A stretch of 64,000 bases of DNA from an uncultured Erysipelotrichaceae bacterium (GCA_902768065.1 CACXJP010000002.1:17092-81091); one strand, 5' to 3'; counted from the first letter of the stretch, positions 8,218 to 18,114 are shown. Notes: generated by a model from the sequence alone, not told the origin. Numbers and translations are program-made.

Positions 8218-10560
8218 TTATTCACCTATTAATAAATTATATGGTTCTATTTTTCTAATTTTTAATGACATTAAAATTGTAGAAATAACAGATATACCAA
8301 TTATAAATAAAGCAGATATTATTGATAAATCCATAGGTATAACCATTGTACATTTCATTATACCAAATGGTCTCATATTAAATCCAATATATGGATTTGT
8401 AATAAAGTAAGAAATGATTGTACCAATTAATGTAGCAATTATTATTATTGGCATAAACGCTAAGACATTTTGAATTACTAAATCTGTTGTTTTGTATCCT
8501 AGCGCTTTTAAAATACCATATTCATATCTTCTATCATATATCATTGATTTCATAAGTAGATATAATACTAACACTATAATACATCCAGATATAATAGAAA
8601 TTACTATTACCATTAAGTTAGCAATGCCAACAAAAGTAGACAATTGGCTTTTTATTAATTCTTGAAAATCTACTGTAGTAATTATTTTATCACCATACTT
8701 TGCATTATATTTATCAATTATTTTACTTGCTTTTAAATTAGAATCAAAATAATATACTGAACTAACTTCATCAATATTAATTAATTGTTTAGCTCCATCA
8801 TATGATAATATTGCTTCACGTCCCGAATTATTTGTAGTTTGAATAAAACCAGTTATTAAATATGAGTATTTTTTATTACCAACTTGATATTCTATTTCAT
8901 CACCGATATTATATCCATTTTCTTTAGCATATTTACCTGATATAGCAACTTCATTATCATGTTTAGGATGTCTTCCTTTATAACAATTATCTTTATTGTT
9001 AATTTTAGAAGTATCTTCTAATATATAAACTACAAATGGTGAAAAATCTTTATCATGCATCATATAACTAGTTAGATATTTAAAATCCTTAATATCTTTA
9101 TCATTTTTTAAATCATTTACAAACTCTTCTTTTATATCATTATCTACTGAAACTATGCCATCAGCTATTTCAAATGTTAATAAAGAAAGTTTTGGTTCTC
9201 TACTAAAGTTTTGATACATAGTTACTGAAGCAACCATTAAGAAACATAAGAATATTATAGTTATGAAACTAATTATATTTTGCTTAATATTTTTAAACAT
9301 GTTTTTTAAAGATAAACTGGTATTAATAGATAATTTTGATTTATCTAGTTGAATATGATTTTTCTTAAAATTATGATTTTCAATTCCATCTCTTAATGCG
9401 ATAATTGGTTCTATTTTTTTTATTTTTCTAATTGATATCATTACAACAAATAATACAAATAAGCTAATAACAATTAAAGTAATTAATGTTGAGGCTATAT
9501 TAAATTTTAGATTATATGGAATACCAGATTGTGCAATTAACATATTAGTTATTATTGGCATAAATAAGTATCCACATATAATACCTAAAACTAAACCTAT
9601 TATTGTTAATATTCCAAATTGAAATAATAATGATTTTTTTAAATCTTTTGTTGTATACCCCATAGCTTTTAAAGCACCTAAATTTTTCATATTTTCTTTA
9701 ATATAATTTGAAATATTATTAAAGATCATAAGCATAACTATTCCAATAATAATTATTACTGTCATAAAAAATGAGGCAAAGAATATCATTGAAAGAAATG
9801 TTCTTGATTCTATTGTTGTATTTAATGGTGCTACTATTGTTTCAATATTTTTATCAATAAATATTTCTCTTACAATCTTATTTGATTCTTTTAGTATAGA
9901 TGTATCTTTAAAATTTTCTTTATAATTAATATATAAAGTAAATGATTTTGAAGTTGGATTATCATTTTCAATTTTAGCATAATCTTCATCACTTATAAGC
10001 ATATGATATTGATTCATGTTATATGATCCACCATAAATAGTATTAATATATCCTTTTACTTTAAAACTATATGTATTTGTTGGAAATTTTATTTCGTAAG
10101 TATCCCCTATATTTATACCTCCTCCAGTATGGATATGGTAAGGTATATAAATATAGTTATCTATAATGCTTGTATCTTCTTCAATTATTTCTATTTTAGA
10201 TATATTTCTATTTAAAGCCTCACTTTTAATAAAATTAACGTATGGAGTAATTTCTCCTTCATTAAATTTTATTGATGTTTGAACAAATAAATCTTCAGTA
10301 TATAAATAATCAGAAACACTATCTGGAATAATACTATCAATATATTCTTTGGTAATATTGCCTGCATTACCTGATGAATATATTGCAGCATCTGATGCAT
10401 TTAATCTTTCAGCTTCTTTATACGAACTTTTTTGAAAATCAAAAACTAATAAGCATGATACACAAAGAAAGATTGCACCTATAAGTATTAACAAAGCAAT
10501 ACAAATAGATAGTCCTTTATTCTTTCTTAAATTAGATTTAGCTAGTAATATACTTTTCAT
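8218..10560 (-). CDS. ABC transporter permease (FtsX/MacB-like, two FtsX domains)
   Basis: 780 residues. An N-terminal membrane helix (about 15-38) is followed by a large extracellular domain, three membrane helices of the first FtsX domain (about 255-380), a further helix near 430, a second extracellular domain, and a second FtsX domain with three helices (about 645-770). IKKIEPIIALR and IRKIEPYNLL are the typical FtsX-end motifs. These permeases work with a MacB/BceA-type ATPase in peptide export or antimicrobial peptide resistance. The ATPase gene ends one base before this start, and a two-component system lies upstream in the same operon. Confidence 0.85.
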   Translation of the reverse strand: MKSILLAKSNLRKNKGLSICIALLILIGAIFLCVSCLLVFDFQKSSYKEAERLNASDAAIYSSGNAGNITKEYIDSIIPDSVSDYLYTEDLFVQTSIKFNEGEITPYVNFIKSEALNRNISKIEIIEEDTSIIDNYIYIPYHIHTGGGINIGDTYEIKFPTNTYSFKVKGYINTIYGGSYNMNQYHMLISDEDYAKIENDNPTSKSFTLYINYKENFKDTSILKESNKIVREIFIDKNIETIVAPLNTTIESRTFLSMIFFASFFMTVIIIIGIVMLMIFNNISNYIKENMKNLGALKAMGYTTKDLKKSLLFQFGILTIIGLVLGIICGYLFMPIITNMLIAQSGIPYNLKFNIASTLITLIVISLFVLFVVMISIRKIKKIEPIIALRDGIENHNFKKNHIQLDKSKLSINTSLSLKNMFKNIKQNIISFITIIFLCFLMVASVTMYQNFSREPKLSLLTFEIADGIVSVDNDIKEEFVNDLKNDKDIKDFKYLTSYMMHDKDFSPFVVYILEDTSKINNKDNCYKGRHPKHDNEVAISGKYAKENGYNIGDEIEYQVGNKKYSYLITGFIQTTNNSGREAILSYDGAKQLINIDEVSSVYYFDSNLKASKIIDKYNAKYGDKIITTVDFQELIKSQLSTFVGIANLMVIVISIISGCIIVLVLYLLMKSMIYDRRYEYGILKALGYKTTDLVIQNVLAFMPIIIIATLIGTIISYFITNPYIGFNMRPFGIMKCTMVIPMDLSIISALFIIGISVISTILMSLKIRKIEPYNLLIGE

Positions 10561-10561
10561 A

Positions 10562-11317
10562 TTACCACCCCATCTTAATTAAGAAGTCAGATAATTTTTG
10601 ATGACGTTCTTTATCATTTGGAATATATTTTCCTAAATTACATTCACCAACTATTTCACCATCTTTTAGGTAAATAATTCTATTTCCTCTTCTTGCACTT
10701 TTAATATCATGTGTAACCATAACAATAGATTGTCCTTTGTTATTAAATTCTGTTAGAGTATCTAAAACATCTTTTCCAGTTTTAGAGTTAAGTGCTCCTG
10801 TTGGTTCATCTGCAAAAACAAGTTTAGGATTATTAATTAAAGCTCTTGCTATTCCTACTCTTTGAGCTTCTCCACCAGATAATTGTGTTGGAAATTTAGT
10901 CCATAATTCTTCTTTTATATCTACTTTCTTTAATATTTCTTTAGCATTCTTTACTACTTCTTTTTTATTATTATTAACAAGAAGTCCTGATACTAACACA
11001 TTATCAAGTACACTCATAGAATCTATTAAATAAGTCTGTTGAAATACAAATCCACAGTTTTTTCTTCTAAATTGAGCTAATTTATCAATAGTCATTTTAG
11101 TTATTTCTTTATTATTAAATGATATTTGACCTAATGTAGGTTTATCCATACCTGATAGTGTATATAAAAGTGTCGATTTACCTGCTCCTGATGCTCCCAT
11201 TATAATTGTATAATCACCTTCATATATTTCTAAATCTATATTTTTAAGTACATGTTGTTGTAATCCACCATTTGAAAATGTTTTACATAATTTTTTTGTT
11301 TCTATTATATTTCCCAT
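10562..11317 (-). CDS. ABC transporter ATP-binding protein (MacB/LolD/BceA type)
   Basis: 251 residues from the ATG at 11317, which has AGGGAGAG upstream; the longer frame to 11344 would include that ribosome site. Walker A GASGAGKST, Q-loop VFQQ, signature LSGGEAQR, Walker B LVFADEPTGAL and the H-loop VTHD are all present. It energises the FtsX-type permease encoded directly downstream. The cluster of ATPase, permease, histidine kinase and response regulator resembles peptide-sensing resistance modules; the substrate cannot be read from sequence. Confidence 0.9.
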   Translation of the reverse strand: MGNIIETKKLCKTFSNGGLQQHVLKNIDLEIYEGDYTIIMGASGAGKSTLLYTLSGMDKPTLGQISFNNKEITKMTIDKLAQFRRKNCGFVFQQTYLIDSMSVLDNVLVSGLLVNNNKKEVVKNAKEILKKVDIKEELWTKFPTQLSGGEAQRVGIARALINNPKLVFADEPTGALNSKTGKDVLDTLTEFNNKGQSIVMVTHDIKSARRGNRIIYLKDGEIVGECNLGKYIPNDKERHQKLSDFLIKMGW

Positions 11318-11392
11318 AAAACTCTCTCCCTTTACAACATACATAGTACGCTATTTTTTCTTAAATAACTTTAATTAATTCTTAAATATTTC

Positions 11393-12643
11393 TTAAATAA
11401 TACGAATATAAATAGTTACAATAAACCCTGGATTAGCATTACTAAACTCTAATTTACCATTCATATTATCCATAAAATAATTAGCTAGATGAAGTCCTAA
11501 TCCTGCGCCATCTTTGTCTTTTACATCTCTTCCTCTTTTATATTTTTCTTTTAATAAAGGTAAATCTAATTCATTTACTCCATTACCATAATCTCTAAAA
11601 CTAATAATTAAGTATTCTTCTTCTTTTTCTATATTAATATCTATCTTTGTATTAGCATATTTATATGAATTATTAATTATATTATCTAATGTTTGTTGCA
11701 TACGTATTTTATCTATATAAATATTACAATTAGGAACCTTATAATCATTTAGTTTATTTAGATAGTCAGCATTTTTAACTAAATTATTTAAAATATCAGA
11801 ACTATAATTAGAAGGATTTACATCAATCTCTGTTATATCATTAATACTAGAATTAAATAAATTATCTACTAATATTTTTATTTGATCTGTTTTTATATTT
11901 ATTTGATTAAAATAATTTTTAATATCTTTATCTTTTGTTTTTTCATAACCTATTTCTGATGTTGATTTAATAGAAGCAATTGGTGTTTTTATATCATGAG
12001 ATAATTTAGATACCATTTCTTTTTTAGCATCATTTGCATTTTTTTCATTTATTCTAGCTTTTTTTAGTTCACTTCTCATTAAATCAAATGCTTCAGTAAA
12101 TCCTCCAAATACATGTTTTTTATCCATATATAATGGAATATCTAAATTACCATCTGCTACTCTTACTGCAAATTTATTTAGATCATTAAATGGTTTTATA
12201 ATATTTCTATTTATATATATTGAATATATTATTAATAAAAGTATTTGAATTATAAACATTATAAATACAGTAATAAATATATAATTCTTATAATTATTTA
12301 TTAATTCATTAGTATTATTTTTTATAAGTATTTTACCTACTACTATATCATTAATTTTTAAATCAAGAATAATGTCATTATTCTTAATTGCATCATTTAA
12401 AGAATTAGATTCAGATTGTTTTGTCTTATATATTAATTTATCATTAGTATCAATTATTGAATAATCTAATATTTTACAATAATTATCTTCATCATTATAA
12501 TTTTCCTCTACTTCTTTTACACATTCATTTACTTTTACTATATCTTGGTTAACGCTTTCTATTCTTTCACATAAAAATGTACATATAAATATTTCCATAA
12601 GAAAAGTAAAAATAAATAAGATTATAATTGTTTTTCTTCTCAT
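11393..12643 (-). CDS. Sensor histidine kinase
   Basis: 416 residues. Membrane helices at about 4-25 and 125-147 enclose an extracellular sensor of about 100 residues. A HAMP-like linker follows (IIKPFNDLNKFAVRVADGNLDIPL), then the phosphoacceptor box SKLSHDIKTPIASIK and the HATPase boxes NIINNSYKYANT, DYGNGV and GAGLGLHLA. The start overlaps the regulator gene by four bases. With the ABC genes just downstream it probably senses the same compound the transporter handles. Confidence 0.9.
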   Translation of the reverse strand: MRRKTIIILFIFTFLMEIFICTFLCERIESVNQDIVKVNECVKEVEENYNDEDNYCKILDYSIIDTNDKLIYKTKQSESNSLNDAIKNNDIILDLKINDIVVGKILIKNNTNELINNYKNYIFITVFIMFIIQILLLIIYSIYINRNIIKPFNDLNKFAVRVADGNLDIPLYMDKKHVFGGFTEAFDLMRSELKKARINEKNANDAKKEMVSKLSHDIKTPIASIKSTSEIGYEKTKDKDIKNYFNQINIKTDQIKILVDNLFNSSINDITEIDVNPSNYSSDILNNLVKNADYLNKLNDYKVPNCNIYIDKIRMQQTLDNIINNSYKYANTKIDINIEKEEEYLIISFRDYGNGVNELDLPLLKEKYKRGRDVKDKDGAGLGLHLANYFMDNMNGKLEFSNANPGFIVTIYIRII

Positions 12644-13320
12644 TTACTTTCACCTTCAAACTTATATCCTTCTTTCCAAACGGTAGTAATATATTTTGGA
12701 TTATTTGGATCTATTTCAATTGCTTCCCTTATTTTTCTTATGTGAACATTAAGTGTTCCATCTCCTGTAAATTTATCTTGCCAAACATTATCAAATAGTT
12801 CATCTTTTGTAACTAATCTATTTGAATTATTTATTAAATATGTTAATAATTTATATTCTAAACTAGTTAGTTTAACTAAATTATCTTTTAAATATACTTC
12901 TTTATTTTGAAAGTCAACTCTTAAATTACCATCATTAAATTCTTTTAGGTCTTCCTTTTTAAATCTTTTTAACATTACTTTTACTTTCGCAAGTAAAACT
13001 CCAAGTGAATATGGTTTTTCTATATAATCATCCCCACCTATATTTAAAGCAATTATTTTATCATCATCTGTATTTCTTGCTGATATAAATAAAATAGGAA
13101 TATCTTTTTCTTTACGTAATTGCTTACATAAATCAAAACCCGATCCATCTTGTAGATTAATATCTAAAAGTATTAGTGATGCATCATTACTTTCAAAAAA
13201 AGCATTACACTCACTTTTACTATAACAGGCATATGTATTAATGTTAAACATATTTAAATATTCACAAGTATTATCCGCAAGTTCTTTTTCATCATCTACT
13301 ATTAGACAATCATATTTCAT
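12640..13320 (-). CDS. OmpR-family response regulator
   Basis: 226 residues. The receiver domain has an acidic pocket near residues 9-11 (VDDEKE), the phospho-acceptor Asp in LLDINLQDGSG, Ser/Ala of ISARN and Lys of EKPYS. The C-terminal winged helix contains LTSLEYKLLTYLI and HIRKIREAIE. It pairs with the overlapping kinase gene and overlaps the upstream YhfC-like gene by four bases, indicating one transcript for the five-gene set. Confidence 0.92.
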   Translation of the reverse strand: MKYDCLIVDDEKELADNTCEYLNMFNINTYACYSKSECNAFFESNDASLILLDINLQDGSGFDLCKQLRKEKDIPILFISARNTDDDKIIALNIGGDDYIEKPYSLGVLLAKVKVMLKRFKKEDLKEFNDGNLRVDFQNKEVYLKDNLVKLTSLEYKLLTYLINNSNRLVTKDELFDNVWQDKFTGDGTLNVHIRKIREAIEIDPNNPKYITTVWKEGYKFEGESK

Positions 13321-13901
13321 AGAATCACTCCCTTAAAATTACATTTTTTTATTAATACATTACTAACAGCAATTACTGTGCAAGAATAAATTAATACAAA
13401 TAATGAATCAGAAAAATTTAATAATTTCAATTCATTTGCATAGAGAATACTATTCATAGCAAAATGAAAAATTATACTAACGATAAGAAACCTTATATTC
13501 TTTTCTTTTAAAGAAATAAAATCAAAATAAGTTAAACAAAGAAGTGCAACTAATGATATCAGTCGAGATATAATTAATAGTAGTCCACTACCAAAACTAG
13601 ATATTAGAACAATTGAACTTCCTATATCAAAAACTGTATGAAATATTCCTCTACCGAGACCAAACCATTTTGGTAAAAATTTATTATGATCTTTTTTATA
13701 TACATTTTTCATTACAAAATAATAACCGCATTCTTCAGAAATTGCTTGTATAATTCCAACAATGATGCATAAAACAATCAAATGATTATTAAAAATTGTT
13801 TTTAATGGCGAATATATCAATATTGCTTGTATAGGTTGTGGTAATAACAATCCAAACGTTACTAAACTAATAACTCCTAAAAAAAAGTATTTTTTATTCA
13901 T
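13317..13901 (-). CDS. YhfC-type intramembrane metalloprotease-like protein
   Basis: 194 residues with about six membrane helices, from the ATG at 13901, which has GAGG nine bases upstream; a GTG at 13910 is too close to it. ISEECGYYFVMK and GLGRGIFHTVFD match the two active-site helices of the YhfC/glutamic-protease relatives of CPBP proteases, although the first motif has Gly where EExxR proteins have Arg. It is the first gene of the regulator-kinase-ABC operon. A role in processing or resistance to a peptide is inferred from context. Confidence 0.6.
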   Translation of the reverse strand: MNKKYFFLGVISLVTFGLLLPQPIQAILIYSPLKTIFNNHLIVLCIIVGIIQAISEECGYYFVMKNVYKKDHNKFLPKWFGLGRGIFHTVFDIGSSIVLISSFGSGLLLIISRLISLVALLCLTYFDFISLKEKNIRFLIVSIIFHFAMNSILYANELKLLNFSDSLFVLIYSCTVIAVSNVLIKKCNFKGVIL

Positions 13902-14057
13902 TTTTATCACGCCTCATAACCATTATAACATATTATCCTTAAAACTTATCTCACTTTAAAAAATAGAAATAAATTTGGTTTGGATAGGTAGCTAGATGAA
14001 TAAAACTCTATATAAATATTAAAATTTTGTTTTTTTATAAAATAAGACAAAAAAAAT

Positions 14058-14086
14058 GATAGGCCATAAGGCCTATCTTCAGGGGG
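14058..14086. repeat. Hairpin plus TTCAGGGGG junction repeat, copy 3
   Basis: GATAGGCC and GGCCTATC form the stem (14058-14077), followed by TTCAGGGGG (14078-14086). The stem sequence differs from copies 1 and 2 but its pairing is kept, while TTCAGGGGG is identical. On the minus strand it ends in a run of eight T. It separates the ABC-transporter island from the ATPase island. Confidence 0.7.
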
Positions 14087-14225
14087 AAATCTAAATATCA
14101 GTTCGTAACAATTTAATAATTGGTCAAAGTCTTATAAAATAAGGCTTTTTCATTTTCTTAAATTTACTAAAGTTTATTAAAATAACTTTATTTTTTGCAT
14201 TTAGTATCTGGTTTTGGTATCTGGA
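14087..14225. repeat. Island-end block B, copy of 7978-8115
   Basis: A same-orientation near-copy of block A, including CAGTTCGTAACAA at 14099-14111 and terminal AGTATCTGG / GGTATCTGG repeats. The stop codon of the next minus-strand gene lies four bases beyond it. With copy 3 of the junction repeat and the sparse 13902-14057 stretch it accounts for the roughly 330 bp without a gene here. Confidence 0.65.
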
Positions 14226-14228
14226 ATT

Positions 14229-16283
14229 TTATATAGCCATTAATTCATCATACATTTCTCTTAGTGATTTAAAACTATATACAAAAATTGGTGGAACAAT
14301 TCTTGATGAAGAATGATTAAACGAATTAATTATATATTTATATAAATTATAATAGTCATATAATGGGGTATCGGGTATTTTTTCTATTAAATCTCCCACT
14401 TCAGTATATTCTTCCTGCACAATATCATATGCCTTTTTTTCCAATAATCTTCTTATTTTTAATCCAAACAGTATTTTGTAGATTAATATATAGCAAACAT
14501 CATCTTTAGAAACTGGCACAATATTTCCAGAACTTGTTTTAACTTTAATATCTATATCGACGTACTCTTTTGAAATTTCGTCAAATAATAATGATACATT
14601 TTGTGATTCATTATCTGTCAAATCAAAATAAAATATTTCATTGATATTACTATTCAATTCAGTTATTGTTATATCTTCTCTTACATGATCAATTGATTCA
14701 GATATTTTATTATACAATTCTTCTACTTTATCTTTTACAATATTAAATTCACTATTACTATTATGCTTAAATAACAAACGTTCAACATTTATTTCATTTC
14801 TTAAAAGTGCAGCAAATGCAATTAATGAATACTTATCAACCATTTTATCACTAATTTTCAAAATAATTCCATAGTCATAAGGATTTATATCTATTTTTTT
14901 TAACAAATCATATCCATCTTCAAATATTTTTATTTCTTTAGTTGAACCTATTTGATCCATCCAATAAATATTAAACTTTTTATATACTGATTTTAATGAA
15001 TCATATAAGTCAAGAATATACATACTATGTGAAAAAATATCTATTGTATCAATATCATCAATATGTTCTTTTATCAATTTTGTTATTATTGCTATTGAAT
15101 CTTGAACATAAATATCATCATAGCTATCAAACGGATCATCAATAATTATATGTAAATTACCTTCTAAAACTTTTTGATGAACTAATATATCAAAATAAAG
15201 AAATTTAAAATAATTTTGTTCTGATTTTGACATTTTATCATAATCGACTTGACTATTAACCACTTTTAACTTTCCATCTTTAATTTTTATGTCTATGTCA
15301 GAATTTTTATATACAGAATGTTTTTTTAATTTGTTTTTTATATATTCATTAAGTTCATTATTCTCTGTTATCTTAAAGTCTTTTATTTTCTTTAATATTT
15401 CTTCCACTTTTTGTTTATTTTCCTTATATATTGAAATTTCTTTTTTTTCATACTGTTTGCTTAAATAGGCAATAATTGAACTTTCAACTTCTAAAACAAA
15501 TTTCTTATTAAATTCTTCATATGATTCACACAACAATATTTCAGCCATTACGTTTTTTAACACATCACTTTTATTATCGAGGTAAAATAATATTGATAAT
15601 TGTAATTCTTTTTCTATTGAACCATTTTCAACACTTTCTCTTATTTTATTCAAATTTTCTTGGTCAATAGTTGAAAAACAAACAGGACAATTCTTAAATT
15701 TTGTTGGTTCTTCATTTATTCTTTTTTGAATACTATAAACATCATAGTCAACAACTTTCTTTATATTTTCAGGAATTATTCTAATATTATCTTTATTTAA
15801 TTTATCAATTATTTCAAATATATTTAAATAAACATCTTTTGGCTTATACATATTTTTTATATCTTCTTCAAGATATAAGGGAGATAAATCATCACCATCA
15901 TAAACAAATGTATCATCATTAATATATTCACTTATTTTCTCAAATCCTTGAAAAGCTTTTTTCGTGTTAACTAAGCATAATTCTTTTAAATTATTCTTAA
16001 TCGATAATTTTTCTTTATTCTTTCGCATTTCACTATGATATTTGTTATATTCTTGAGCCATTGGCATTACTTCAAACGAATTAATATCATCATTGTTTTG
16101 AATAACCATATCACTTAAAATATTATCATTAAATAAAAGTATTTTTTCACCAGATTTTTCATAATAATCTTTCATTGAAAAAGATATCTGCGTTTTACCT
16201 ATTTTATTTGGTCCGTAAAATATATTATACTTCTTGTCTGAAGGTAAATTAACAATATAACCATTTTCTAAATTTAAAACCAT
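14229..16283 (-). CDS. SMC/RloC-like AAA ATPase, putative anti-phage protein
   Basis: 684 residues from the ATG at 16283, which has AAGGAAG upstream; the frame extends to 16337. A Walker A-like loop (YGPNKIGKTQ) lies near residue 22, a CPVC zinc-hook-like motif with a single CxxC in the middle, and Walker B (HIIIDDPFDSYD) with IDIFSHS after it. This split ABC-ATPase plan with a central CxxC is that of AAA_13/RloC-type ATPases and similar abortive-infection proteins. The 200-residue C-terminus (containing NSFNHSSS) may be an effector but has no motif I can name. It sits alone between an island end and murG. Confidence 0.65.
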   Translation of the reverse strand: MVLNLENGYIVNLPSDKKYNIFYGPNKIGKTQISFSMKDYYEKSGEKILLFNDNILSDMVIQNNDDINSFEVMPMAQEYNKYHSEMRKNKEKLSIKNNLKELCLVNTKKAFQGFEKISEYINDDTFVYDGDDLSPLYLEEDIKNMYKPKDVYLNIFEIIDKLNKDNIRIIPENIKKVVDYDVYSIQKRINEEPTKFKNCPVCFSTIDQENLNKIRESVENGSIEKELQLSILFYLDNKSDVLKNVMAEILLCESYEEFNKKFVLEVESSIIAYLSKQYEKKEISIYKENKQKVEEILKKIKDFKITENNELNEYIKNKLKKHSVYKNSDIDIKIKDGKLKVVNSQVDYDKMSKSEQNYFKFLYFDILVHQKVLEGNLHIIIDDPFDSYDDIYVQDSIAIITKLIKEHIDDIDTIDIFSHSMYILDLYDSLKSVYKKFNIYWMDQIGSTKEIKIFEDGYDLLKKIDINPYDYGIILKISDKMVDKYSLIAFAALLRNEINVERLLFKHNSNSEFNIVKDKVEELYNKISESIDHVREDITITELNSNINEIFYFDLTDNESQNVSLLFDEISKEYVDIDIKVKTSSGNIVPVSKDDVCYILIYKILFGLKIRRLLEKKAYDIVQEEYTEVGDLIEKIPDTPLYDYYNLYKYIINSFNHSSSRIVPPIFVYSFKSLREMYDELMAI

Positions 16284-16404
16284 ATTTTCCACTTCCTTAC
16301 TACAATAAAAACGCCAATACAAAAACTTATAAAACATAAGCCTGTACTAGCGCTTCTTTTTTATATATTATATTATATCACAGTTTAAATTTTTTTCATA
16401 CTCC

Positions 16405-16465
16405 ATGACACAATGACACATTGTTTGTGAGTACCCTACACGCATTTATAGTGTCATAGTGTCAT
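16405..16465. repeat. Long inverted repeat, copy 2
   Basis: ATGACACAATGACAC (16405-16419) and GTGTCATAGTGTCAT (16451-16465) pair with one mismatch around a 31 bp centre that contains GAGTACC. It resembles 8125-8181. It starts four bases after the murG stop codon on the minus strand, so a terminator role is possible, but the T-tract is poor. Confidence 0.6.
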
Positions 16466-16468
16466 TTG

Positions 16469-17530
16469 TTATTCATTATTTTGTAATTCTATTATTCTAT
16501 TTACAATATTTTTAATATTACCTATTTCTTTCTGATTTTTCATATTTTCTTTCATTGTAGTACTATTTTTATATGTGTTTTTTATTTGTTCTAGTAAATT
16601 ATCTTTTATTTTTTCATCTTCTAATATATTACAATAGCCTTTTGATTTAAAGTATTTAGCATTTTCTATTTGGTCTCCTCTACTTTGACTTAATGGTAGT
16701 GGTATTAATAACATTGGTAGATTAAGTGATAGAAATTCAAATATTGAGTTAGCTCCTGCTCTTGATATAACCATGTCTGCAACCTTAAAAATATGTTTTA
16801 ACTCATCTTTTACAAATTCAAATTGTATGTAATTATCTCTTTTTATATTTTTATTTACTGAATTTTTTCCGCATATATGTATCACATTAAAATCTTTTAA
16901 TATTTCATCTATATTATCCCATATTGCTTCATTTATACTTCTTGCACCAAGGCTACCACCCATAACTAATATCGTAGGTTTATTATTATTAATATTACAT
17001 ATTTTTTTACCTTTTTCTTTATTTCCAGTTTTTATTTCTTCTCTTACTAGTGCACCTACATATTCTCCTTTTTCTTTAAATTTATTATTTTTATCTTCAA
17101 ATGTTAAGAATATTTTTTTACAAAATGGAGATGCTAGTTTATTTGCAAGGCCTGCTGACAAATCCGATTCGTGTGCTACTACTGGTACATTATTTAATTT
17201 CGCACCTATTACTACTGGAAGTGATACGAATCCACCTTTTGAAAAAACTATATTTGGATTAATCTTCTTTATTATTCTTTTCGATTCAATTACTCCATTA
17301 ATAACTCTAAATGGATCTTTAAAATTTTCTATTGAAAAATATCTTCTAAGTTTTCCTGTAGAAATTTCATGATACTTTACATCTTTTATTTCTTTTATTA
17401 TTTCTTTTTCCATTCCATTTTTTGAACCAATATAATGTACTTCATATCCTAGTTCAATAAAATGTGGAATAAGTGCAAGATTAAGAGATATGTGTCCTGC
17501 TGTACCTCCACCAGTAAATATTATTTTCAT
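16469..17530 (-). CDS. murG: MurG, lipid II-forming GlcNAc transferase
   Basis: 353 residues. The N-terminal loop GGGTAGHISLNLAL and the C-terminal UDP-GlcNAc site (VMGGSLGARSIN, SRAGANSIFEFLSLNLPMLLIPLP, QIENAKYF) fit MurG, which adds GlcNAc to lipid I on the inner face of the membrane. The GTAGH form is seen in clostridial MurG proteins. It is not in a division/cell-wall cluster; it lies between an island ATPase and a NUDIX gene. It could be the single essential copy or an extra one carried on the island. AGGTGATT precedes the ATG. Confidence 0.85.
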   Translation of the reverse strand: MKIIFTGGGTAGHISLNLALIPHFIELGYEVHYIGSKNGMEKEIIKEIKDVKYHEISTGKLRRYFSIENFKDPFRVINGVIESKRIIKKINPNIVFSKGGFVSLPVVIGAKLNNVPVVAHESDLSAGLANKLASPFCKKIFLTFEDKNNKFKEKGEYVGALVREEIKTGNKEKGKKICNINNNKPTILVMGGSLGARSINEAIWDNIDEILKDFNVIHICGKNSVNKNIKRDNYIQFEFVKDELKHIFKVADMVISRAGANSIFEFLSLNLPMLLIPLPLSQSRGDQIENAKYFKSKGYCNILEDEKIKDNLLEQIKNTYKNSTTMKENMKNQKEIGNIKNIVNRIIELQNNE

Positions 17531-17597
17531 CTAATCACCTATATTTCTTTTATTTAAACCATCAATACACATATTTATAGTGTATTTTATTCAAATA

Positions 17598-18095
17598 TTA
17601 CTTTTTCATTCCTTTGATATCTTCGTTGCACTCAGCCCAATCATAATTGATATTATGAGTAATTCCATTATAATTTTCTTGTTGGATTAATCTTTTAACT
17701 GTTTGTGGTCTTATATCAACATTTTCAATATCTTCAATTTGCACTATTTTAAATTTATCCCATCCATCATCTAAAGTTTTTATTTCATCAAATGATTCTA
17801 TTTCTGCATAAAATACAAACTCTAACATATGAAATTTTGTATCTTCAACAATATTTTCTTCTATTGAGATTAATCTATAATCTAGTGTTATTCCTAATTC
17901 TTCTTGCATTTCTCTATATATTGCATCTAGTGAGTTTTCTAATATTTCTAATCTACCACCAGGTAATAGAAAAGCCTCATGATCTTTTACTGCTCTCATG
18001 TTAGTCAAAATTACATTTCTATGTTCTTTATCTTTTATTATACAAGAACTTCTTACATTAAATTTAAAATCATCTTTTTCAAACTTTATATCCAT
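17598..18095 (-). CDS. NUDIX hydrolase
   Basis: 165 residues from the ATG at 18095, ten bases after AGGAG; the ATG at 18104 is only two bases from it. The NUDIX box GGRLEILENSLDAIYREMQEELGI (residues about 45-68) has the G(x5)E(x7)REUxEE pattern. Such enzymes hydrolyse nucleoside diphosphates linked to other groups; the specific substrate is not apparent. It lies between murG and a transglutaminase-like gene on the same strand. Confidence 0.85.
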   Translation of the reverse strand: MDIKFEKDDFKFNVRSSCIIKDKEHRNVILTNMRAVKDHEAFLLPGGRLEILENSLDAIYREMQEELGITLDYRLISIEENIVEDTKFHMLEFVFYAEIESFDEIKTLDDGWDKFKIVQIEDIENVDIRPQTVKRLIQQENYNGITHNINYDWAECNEDIKGMKK

Positions 18096-18114
18096 TATTA
18101 TCATTCTCCTTTTA

